This document shows positions 56,001 to 64,000 of a stretch of 64,000 nucleotides of DNA, one piece after another. Where the stretch lies: NCBI GenBank assembly GCA_038049695.1, contig CP142454.1, positions 12,256,501-12,320,500 on the forward strand. The letters are read 5' to 3'. Below the pieces are notes generated by a model. It was not told the DNA's origin. It worked only from the letters and a program-made list of their open reading frames with translations, and made no database searches. The position numbers and the translations under genes are program-made. Origin of the DNA: Cinnamomum chago. Taxonomy: Eukaryota > Streptophyta > Magnoliopsida > Laurales > Lauraceae. The number at the start of each line of letters is the position of its first letter. Position 1 is the first letter of the stretch.

Positions 56001-57622
56001 TCATGCTGAACATAAAAAAGCTAATCATCCCCGGCCTTTGTGCTGCTGGTTAAATGTGAAGTGTTCAAATGCTCTTGTGGCATTGAAGTTATATAGCCAT
56101 TAATTGCATTTGCAGAAGGAACACTTGGATCAATTAATCTGCACCGCCCATTCCATCTAGGAAATTATAAATGGGTAGTTACTCTGCCTCATGAACCTAT
56201 GATCTGATCACTGTCCCACCAAAGCGCTAATGCTATTATAAAATATGAGCCATCCAATCACAAATGGCTCTCAAGAAACACTTCCACTGCACAGTTCTAA
56301 CTGTGAACATTTTGAGGTTAGTTTTAGAAATCTCCCAATTTAAAAAATACTCCCTTTCAAGTCTATATGGTTCAGTCGGAAAAAAAAAAGGTGACACCTT
56401 TTTTGGTCACCCTTCTTGGTGCGAGTGGGCCCCACCGTTGATCTGTAATCAACGGTTGAGTAATTGCCCCACCCCAAAACCCTCCACAGCTGGAAGTTTC
56501 TGACATCTTTGTAATCATTGCCCCCACAAATAGACAGCTAATAAAAATAGAAGGCACAAGTAACCCTTGCAAAACCTCAGAAAGGAAGGCCCAAACAATG
56601 CAAAGTAAAGGGCTGGGATATACAGATCATGAGGATCTCCTCTATCCCTTTGTGGGTCCCCCTACTTAGTATCAACAGCTGTAACAACATGGGTGATGGG
56701 ACATGAAATTCCATGAAAAGTAAGGTCCAATTTCACCAAATATTCTTGACTCAATTAAGTAGACAGAAAAGATGGTGTTGGGGGGGGCAGTTTTCATCAT
56801 CACCATCTTTCTCTCTTTCTCCTCTCAACTCACAAGGCAAACTCTAGTAATGCCATCTGCATTAGTCCATCGTCAAGGACTATCTTTGAAATTAAATTTG
56901 CTTATAATTACTTTTCCTTCCTGTTCCTCAGTAATAAAAATGGATAATTTTCATTGAAGAGATACTTCTCAAGATGATATGTATGAATGATAAAGCTTTT
57001 AAGTTTATTGTGTCACTAAACTTGGATGCATGCTAGTGTTTGAGGGGATACGATGAAAAAGTCTTATCATGGAATAAATTATAGGCAAAGAAATCATCGC
57101 AAACTGGACCATCACTATCATGGATTTAGTGGCCTTAGAATTCAATTGCTTCTTAAGTCATTTATCTTTTTAGAAAATCTTGATTAATTGATGAATATAT
57201 TTTAAACTAGTCTCAAATTAGAATGAGTGCCAATTCATAAGAGGTTGCTAAGTGTAAACAGGTAGATTTATTACAAGTGAATCCCATAATGTGTTAAAAT
57301 TATTACCTCTTATAAAAACTACAACACTACTTCTGGTATGAGTAAATTTATTAAAAAAAAGTGTTGCTCTCGTCATAATTATGTATAATGTATTTATTAT
57401 TTTAATTACATATTATAAGTGATCAATTTAACTGTAAATATGGCTTCAATTGAACCAATTAAATAAGGTAAATAACATACTTTTATTTTACTTAAAATGG
57501 ATTCAAATAGATGTTTCTTAATTAATTTTTTTTCCCAAATGAGCATTTTTAAATAGATGTTTCAATGCTTGATTCAAAACAAGTTAAATAAGATTTTTCG
57601 CTAACATCATAAATCCAAGACT
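56001..57622. other. Intergenic, nothing recognised
   Basis: No supported gene. Short frames at 56264-56503 and 56772-56957 show no family features. Confidence 0.45.
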
Positions 57623-58107
57623 AGGGCTGCAAACGGGTATCTGATTCTCCAATTATCCGGAAGTACTGACCCGTAAAAAATTGGGTCTGGAACCTATTTT
57701 AGGTTCCGATTGATAAACAAGTTTGGGTCTAAAATCTAATTTAGGTTTCGATTCCGGGTCCATATAGGTTCTGACCCATTGACCTGGGACCCGACATATG
57801 AGCTTTTTGATATTGTAAATTGTATCTCAAAATCAACTTTTTTTTGAACATTTTTACGTATAATATTAAAGGTAATAGACTTAATGCATTGTTATAAGTT
57901 TAATAATATGCTTATTTTTAGAAAAATGAAGAATAAAGAGAAATTAGAATTAATTTTTGAAATAAATTCTAGTTTTATAGGTGGACCCGATTTCGGAACT
58001 GAATCCAGGTTATTCTATCAAAATCGGATCTCGAATCAACAAAACAGGTTATGAGTAAAAAATGAATCCGATTATTTAGAAACGGATCCGACTCCACTCT
58101 AATTCTT
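57623..58107. repeat. Dispersed repeat with GGGTC/GACCC words
   Basis: Starts GGGCTGCAAACGGGTATCTG and contains many GGGTCTGGAACC, AGGTTCCGATT and GACCCG words. It ends near ACGGATCCGACTCCACTCTAA. Related edges occur at 18788 and 36308. Non-coding, class uncertain. Confidence 0.4.
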
Positions 58108-58417
58108 AATTTTGATAAGGAAGCATTCCATCTGTAACCCTGTCAAGAACCTAGACCTTTAGACAAAAATAGACGCGAAAATCTGAAAAGAATCTCCTGT
58201 TTTCCGTTGGGCCAAACGGAATCGTGATTTTGTTCGATACCAAATTGCTTTTCTGAAAAACCCAAAACCCTCATTAAATCTGTCGGTTTTTGAAGAAGAC
58301 CCGCGTTTGGGTGGGTCCCAATCGAGAGGGGAAACCAGAGAAGATGAGCAAAAACAAGTTTCAGATGTTCGATTCTCTTCCGGCCTAGTGGTGGGTGGGT
58401 GGGTGTGCAATTTCTCG

Positions 58418-61400
58418 ATGGCCAAACGCGTTTACCAAGTCTGGAAAGGAAACAATGTGAGAGTTTTCTTTCAATCTTTCTGTTGATTTCTGTTCCCTTT
58501 TTTTTTTTCTTTCTTTCTTTCTTTCTGTGTTTTTGAATGTGTGATGGTTTTTCCTTTTTGCTGCTTTAGATTGTGGTAATGGGCACTTGGCTTTTATTGA
58601 TTTGGAGAGGAGTTTCTTTCTTTCTTTCTTTTTTCTATGTTTGAATTGTTTCAGGTTGGATGTGGGGGGCTTGTTTGGGCAGCTTCTAGCATTTGGGTGT
58701 GCTTGGAATCTGTTTGTTTTCTTCAAGTGAAGTTCTCTTTTGGTGGGTTTTCATAGAAATTGGGTTTTCTTTGCATGTGCTGTTTTGGGCTTTGATGGCT
58801 TGTTTTAGTTGGTTGCTGGGAAATTTTCCTGTTCAGGGAATAAAGAAAGAGGGTATAGTTGAAGAGGCTTTCTTATGGCACTGAATGAATAATGAGTGGT
58901 TGGTGATCATGGTATTGCTTAGATGGATAGTTAATTAAAGCACAGTGTGCGCGAATCTCCATCCTTGTGGCAACTTTTCTTTTGAGGTGGTGAATGTGGA
59001 GAAAGATATCTTCAAGATTTCTGTAGCTTTGCCGGCAAGATGGTAGTGGTTAATAAAGGAATGAAGGGGTGTATCTTGTGTGGAGATTATGAGGTGTCCT
59101 GATTGGTGGATCAGTTAATGGTAGAATATAAATGAGATGGAGTCTCCCACCAAAAGGGTTCAAGATATTTAATGTGGATGAAGCTGCAAGAGGGAATTTT
59201 GAACTAGCAGGTATTGAGGAGTGTTTCGTGATGAAAATGTAAAAAGTTTAATGTCTTTGTCCGTGGTTAGTAGGCCAGATGAAATGTATGAGGCAGAAAA
59301 AATGGGTGATCAGATAGGCTTTATATTATTATTATTATTATTATTATTATTATCATTATTATTATTGAATAGTTGCATGACTCGGACAGGCTCCTAAATT
59401 ATTCGACACTCATTTATCTAGAGATTCTTTGATAGGAGAGATGGTCGATGAAATTAAACAGGCAGCAGAGATGCTTAAAAGGTTTCTACTTTTACAGTTC
59501 AATTCAAATTTTAGGTATCAGAAGAGAGGCAAAATGGATTATGGATTATTTGGCCTAGAGCTGGCACATAGGAAATAAATGTACATTAATATTTTATTCC
59601 TTTTTTGGAGGTACATTGTACATGTACAATGTACATGCTCCCAGGACCGTGCTTCAGTGGGACCGCACTTGGTGATTGCCCTTTTTTTTTATTATTGTAC
59701 ATTGTACATGTATATTCATGTGCATATTGCATGTTACTTTTATACATTATGTTTTCTTTTGGCATAAATATACACTATGGTTTTTCACTTTCTGTAATTA
59801 CATGATTTTTTACTGTAAGTATATGTTAACAGTAATCGAAAAAAATCAATGGAGTTGAGCATTATTGTTTGTTTGGCTGTAACATTGGTTGACATATTCA
59901 TATAGAAATAAAGCGGGTGAATTACTAGATATTATTTTCTGAACAATTTAAAATGGGTACTGTACTCATATCCGGATCTTCAAATTTCGATATAAATGCT
60001 GTATTCTATGGCTACCAATTCTGTTTTGGGGTGACATGGATTACTATAATGGTTGTTTACCTGTTATGGTCCATTCTGTTTGGTTTAGTCCTTTTATTCT
60101 GTTTTCATATTTTGTGCGAGGCATCCAATACATACATATATAGGGGATATTTCAGTTGTAACTTGTAAGACCCTACCAACTACATGGAACCTTTAACAAT
60201 GTTAGAAACTCTCACTTTATGGGAAGAGAGTGCTCTTTTTACACTCATATACGCACTATCTCTTTTGTTAATGAATTGGCACTCACCTCAGCTTGACACT
60301 CATCAACTTCTACTAACTGTTGGATTGCATTGCTCCTTTTTTGGTATGTTCTCTCCATTAAGCTTTGGGGCCTCTAAATCCATATCTTTAAGGAGCTGAT
60401 TGTGCCCACTCTCCCCCCTCACCACCCACCCATCCACATACACAGTGATTGGCATGTATCCTGGTGTGCTGACAAGTGGTTCTCATATGAACAAAATTCT
60501 TAAATTTCTTCTGTCTTCCTCAAAGTGTTAATTGAAATTAAAATGTGATATTCTTCCACCGGTGTGGAATCAATGACCGTGATTCAAATTGAACAGCTAA
60601 GCCTCCACCATGGATTTTCAATATGATTTTCTTTTAAGCAAGAAATTAGGAATAACTGGACATCGTAGTCTTGCTGTACCTAGGGCCTTGTGGGCCAGGG
60701 CCTAAAGAGAAGAAAATTAATTTTAACTTTTCTACACTTGTCACCGGGCATTGAGGGCATTGAGTGTGAACGTTACGTTAACCCTCCTCCTTTATCCAAG
60801 CTTGAGACCAACAAAGCAATGCAACAAGCAACATATAGATGGAGATCTCACTTTACTATAATCTTATCTAGTAGGGTGCTGGCTAGGCAACCATTTACTC
60901 TCCAAGAGAAGAATGTTTGATGGTATTGGTGAATCTTATCTTTTAAATCATCAATTTTATTTTAAGGCCATTGATAGAATGCATTGCATTGAATTCTCAT
61001 GAAATTACCTAACAAACAAACGGTTCCTATATGAAAAAAATGGAAAATAGTCTCGTAATTTCCTCTATAGCATGCCATTGGGATCTTTTTATCACTTTGT
61101 TTCCAGCCTGTGGCCCATCCAAAAGGTGGGCCATTGGAGTTGCCCAATAACTAAAGAGAAGTGATCCCATATGCTATGAAGAATCCACATGAGAATCATG
61201 CTGTAATAAACCCACATATATGCTCAAATAAATCCTCTGATTTATAGGTAAGAAAAATAGGAAGGCCGGGCTGGGTCTGGTATTGTCCAAGCCTGGCCGT
61301 CGGGCTTTCTAATTAAAAGTTAAAACAGCTCTATGTGGCGTAGAGCGGGTGGGGAAGAGTAACCAACGGACTACTCTCCAAGCCGAGGGCTTAGGGATAG

Positions 61401-62619
61401 GGATCCATAGGGATCTAAACCATCTTGGTCTCACACCAAAGACAACCAATCAAGAGGAAAACTCAAGGAGAAAATTTTATTACAAAATCAACTTATCCCA
61501 TCCTTTATATGGCCACTAGTTTCCTAATTCTATTCTGGAAACAATTCTAATCCAAATCAGAGTCTAAATCCTAACATAAACTTTCTAATAAAATCAAATC
61601 TACATCCCTAAATTCTGGCTACTTATTATTTAATTTTAAGTAAATGGAAAAGAAAGAAAGACTCCGAAGCTTGTATGATCTTAAGCTTCTAATTTCTTTA
61701 ATGGGCTTCAGTGGGCTTGAGCCTCCTGCGGAAACTCTTAGGCCTATGGGCTGGGCCCAAATGGCTGGCCAACCTCGGGTCTGGCATGCATCATCGGGCC
61801 TGGTATTGTCCAAGCCAGGCCCTCAAATTGGTGGGTCTGCAAAAATCTTGTCCGAGCCCGGCTGTCAGGCTTTCTAATTAAAACAAAAGCCCTCATTTTG
61901 TGGGCTTTTCAATGGATAGACAGCCGTCATAGGAGGGTCCTATCGAAACCCCTAGTCATACCAGTCTTCTTCACTGTATTAAGTGGTGATGAACTAACAA
62001 GAGTATCTCAATGATATGCATAATAAGTATAATAATGTTTTTTGTGGGATCAGAATCAAAGTCGATCAAATAATATGATGACTAAACACCCAAACACAAA
62101 ATCCAAAAAGTTCTTGCACTCCTATTTGGGAAGCGCCAATCATATGTAACATTTTTTATTTTTTGAGCTGTAGTAGGTCCTTAGTTTGAATTAATATTGT
62201 TATTGCTATGGATGGAAGGTCTCGCGCTTTGTGTTAGCCATTTGCCTATTGACAGTTTCCTGTTTGTTACCTTTATTTTTTAATCATAATGAACTTCTAT
62301 TAATGTTGTCTGCTGTTGTTAGAATTACTATTACTTCTGTCATCGTCGTCGTCATTTTTGTCTTTTTTCATGTTGGTTAGTGTTTTACACTAATTGCCAA
62401 TATTTTTATTTCCTTGTTACATATTTTCAACAGAGGTTTATCTTTGGTGGGAGGTTGGTATTTGGACCAGATGCTAGGTCCTTGCTGATAACTGTGTCAC
62501 TCATTCTTGTTCCAGTTGTGATATTTTGTGTCTTTGTTGCAAGAAATCTTCTCCACAGTTTTCCTGAATATAATGCAGGATATGCAATTCTGGGGGTGTC
62601 AATTGCCTTTACTATCTAT
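58418..62619 (+). CDS. DHHC protein S-acyltransferase, 5' part
   Basis: First two exons of a plant palmitoyltransferase gene, a membrane enzyme that attaches palmitate to cysteines of target proteins. Exon 1 (58418-58456) encodes MAKRVYQVWKGNN. Exon 2 (62434-62619) continues in frame with RFIFGGRLVFGPDARS, a transmembrane helix (LLITVSLILVPVVIFCVFVA), a short luminal loop (LLHSFPEYNAGY) and the start of a second helix (AILGVSIAFTIY). The YQVWKGNN..FGGRLVFGPD signature is typical of the plant DHHC group with four membrane spans. Splice borders are AAT|GTGAG and CAACAG|AGG, then TAT|GTGAG. The catalytic Asp-His-His-Cys domain must lie beyond 64000; I found no third exon in the remaining 1.4 kb. 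Intron 1 is 3.98 kb and holds only repeats and non-coding sequence. Confidence 0.88.
59325..59366. repeat. (ATT)n microsatellite
   Basis: About 14 ATT units with one C interruption, in intron 1 of the S-acyltransferase gene. Confidence 0.9.
59611..59634. repeat. Perfect 24 bp palindrome
   Basis: GTACATTGTACA followed by its exact reverse complement. Two-thirds of it recurs at about 59697-59712. The smaller palindrome TGTACA recurs around it. It can form a cruciform; no function is known. Confidence 0.9.
61262..61880. repeat. Direct-repeat pair in intron 1
   Basis: GGTCTGGTATTGTCCAAGCC at about 61275 recurs near 61799 as GGCCTGGTATTGTCCAAGCC, and GTC.GGCTTTCTAATTAAAA recurs at about 61300 and 61865. 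About 500 bases lie between. The arrangement could be flanks of an inserted element or LTR remnants; I could not define its borders. Confidence 0.4.
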
Positions 62620-62779
62620 GTGAGTCCTCTTTTCATTGGTTCTATTTGCTACTATTCTTCAAATAAACTCACACTTCAAAGTACTACAAAAAAGGAATAT
62701 TTAACCTTTGACACCCATATGCTTTGAAATAGACAGCATCCTGCATTGTGTTATTAAAGTTCTAATGAATTATTTTACC

Positions 62780-63090
62780 GCATTGTGTTATTACAGTTCT
62801 AATGTATTTTTTTTATCATGAAATGAATAATAAAAATCAAAATTGTATTCACGTGGTGGAAAATCATGCAGTTGTGCACTAGTTAATTTGTTCAGAATTC
62901 ATTTGTGTGATGAGAACTTTTCTGATGTTTTTCTGCTTTGTGTTATTACGGTTCTAATGTATTTTTTTTTTATCCTGACCATTTAGAAAAATGAATAATA
63001 GAAATCAAAGTTGTACTCATGTGGTGGAAAATCATGCAGTTGTGCACTAGTTAATTTCTTCTGAAGTCATTTGTGTGATGAGAACTTTTC
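62780..63090. repeat. 155 bp tandem duplication
   Basis: Copies start GCATTGTGTTATTACAG (62780) and GCTTTGTGTTATTACGG (62935). Both contain GTGGTGGAAAATCATGCAGT and TTTGTGTGATGAGAACTTTT. A short third piece precedes them (about 62744-62770). Located in intron 2 of the S-acyltransferase gene. Confidence 0.85.
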
Positions 63091-63159
63091 TGCATTGGAG
63101 CATTTTTTTTTTTTTTTCTTTTTTAATGTTTCATTTCACTACATTCAAAACTGCAAGGC

Positions 63160-63300
63160 TGAAATGGACATGGATGGAAGCAATGAGGCAAGATATGAAG
63201 AAGTGCAATCTATCCAAGGATTTGACCCAGGCTAGATGTTAAACAAAACTCATGTAGCTGGCCCCAACATAGTTGGGTCAAGGCTTTGATGATGATGATT
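63160..63300 (+). mobile_element. 3' end of a LINE (RTE-like)
   Basis: Translates as WMEAMRQDMKKCNLSKDLTQ, matching the C-terminal pattern of plant non-LTR reverse transcriptase polyproteins. A stop, GGCCCCAACATAGTTGGGTC, AAGGCTTTGATGATGATGAT and no poly(A) follow; a (GATGAT)n tail is typical of RTE-type elements. Strongly 5' truncated. Confidence 0.6.
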
Positions 63301-63929
63301 TCATACCACTACCTTTCCATATAGAATTTGTAATTCTTTGACATATCATGCTGATGTGAAATTTAGTAAAATAAAAATTCATATTAGATATAGCTGTCAA
63401 CTTCTGGTCTTTTTTTGGAAGTGTATGGCTTATTGGATGTTTTGTTGTATGACTTAGTGCCAAATGTAAAGTGCCTAGGATGATCTCGTGAGCCGATATG
63501 TGGGTGGACCATATCCTAAAATGGAAAAATCCGACTAGTTTTAAAGTTTTAAATGTTTGTGGAAATTGAACAATGCGACAAGGCTTTGATGATGTTGATG
63601 AGAAAATTGAACAAGGAGCACAGCTGGGAGGAAGTTCTCTTGGCTATTAGTTTTAATTTACATTGGAAACCTCATTTTGAACAAGATGTGGTTGGTACCT
63701 GCGAAGATTGATCTTTGAAGTATTGGAGGCGATGAAACTTCAGAAATGGTCTTTAGGTGGATCTTTCTCTTCTAAATAAACTTTTTAGTGGATTATAACC
63801 ATGGTGAAAGGTCCATTTCTTTGTGCTAAGGTTTGGGGCAAGGGGCAAAGTTGCCCCAATGTCATTGGCGGAGGTGCATGAAAGTAACATTATCATCTGA
63901 ATGAGGTTAGATTTTTGTCTTCTTCTGTT

Positions 63930-64000
63930 CAAGTCTTTTTTCAACATGTGGGCCGGGTGACTAATGTGGTTGCAGATTTTCTGGTTGAGCAAGGGGTTGA
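63930..64000 (+). pseudogene. Retroelement RNase H fragment, cut by window end
   Basis: Translates as QVFFQHVGRVTNVVADFLVEQG, resembling the plant retroelement RNase H motif H..RE.N.VAD.LA..G. The expected RE is RV here, and upstream frames contain stops. Probably a relic within intron 2. Confidence 0.35.

Noticed and set aside
61262-61880. Solo or paired LTRs of a small retroelement
   Set aside because: Direct repeats are real, but no TG..CA borders, primer site or target duplication could be found, so it is listed only as a repeat pair.
62380-62727. Single 115-codon gene at this position
   Set aside because: The residues before RFIFGG and after FTIY are intron translation. Splice borders at 62434 and 62619 and exon 1 at 58418 explain it better.

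Overview
The window is nuclear DNA from a flowering plant. It has AT-rich intergenic DNA, long introns with GT..AG borders, a secreted dirigent-protein gene family, a two-zinc-knuckle Copia gag, CACTA transposons, MITEs and tRNA-derived SINEs. I cannot fix the species. Real coding sequence is a small fraction of the 64 kb; most of the rest is transposon-derived or locally duplicated.

Positions 1-36,070 hold a dirigent (DIR) cluster with four intact, intronless genes (1661-2236 minus, 11727-12308 minus, 20535-21107 plus, 34162-34734 plus) and one split pseudogene (5972-7619 plus). The layout reads as an ancestral divergent pair (minus gene, long spacer, plus gene) that was duplicated. Unit 1 (about 40-8200) kept the minus gene and lost the plus gene. 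Unit 2 (about 10,495-22,000) kept both. The plus gene of unit 2 was then copied again in a tandem 2.7 kb duplication, giving the gene at 34162. After that, a 10.9 kb CACTA element (22,100-33,002) landed in the first 2.7 kb copy; the second copy still carries the empty site. A second CACTA-like element with its own terminal repeat arrays appears to be nested inside the first. MITEs, SINEs, a truncated TRIM-like element and a dispersed 370 bp repeat fill the spacers.

Positions 36,070-40,700 are spacer with a decayed 1.05 kb terminal-inverted-repeat element and a small hairpin MITE. Positions 40,731-47,139 hold a five-exon gene for a plant deoxyribonucleoside kinase of about 578 residues. It has an N-terminal leader, a helix-hairpin-helix segment and a P-loop kinase domain. 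Its introns contain a 36-base G run, an 81 bp tRNA-like insertion with 18 bp target duplications, and a 165 bp tandem duplication touching the last splice acceptor.

Positions 47,140-58,400 are repeat-rich. They contain repeats resembling LINE/RTE 3' ends and a 4.1 kb gag-only Copia relative (49,778-53,887) with intact LTRs, primer-binding site, polypurine tract and an ATTTT target duplication. That element sits inside an older copy of the 37.8 kb element, and a MITE and a SINE follow. From 58,418 the first two exons of a DHHC-type protein S-acyltransferase gene appear, separated by a 4 kb intron; the DHHC domain lies beyond the window. Retrotransposon fragments lie in its second intron.

The dirigent genes act in the apoplast in stereoselective phenoxy-radical coupling. 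The kinase (deoxynucleotide salvage) and the S-acyltransferase (membrane protein lipidation) are unrelated housekeeping-type neighbours. I found no new gene system. The most informative content is the nested, datable series of duplications and insertions.
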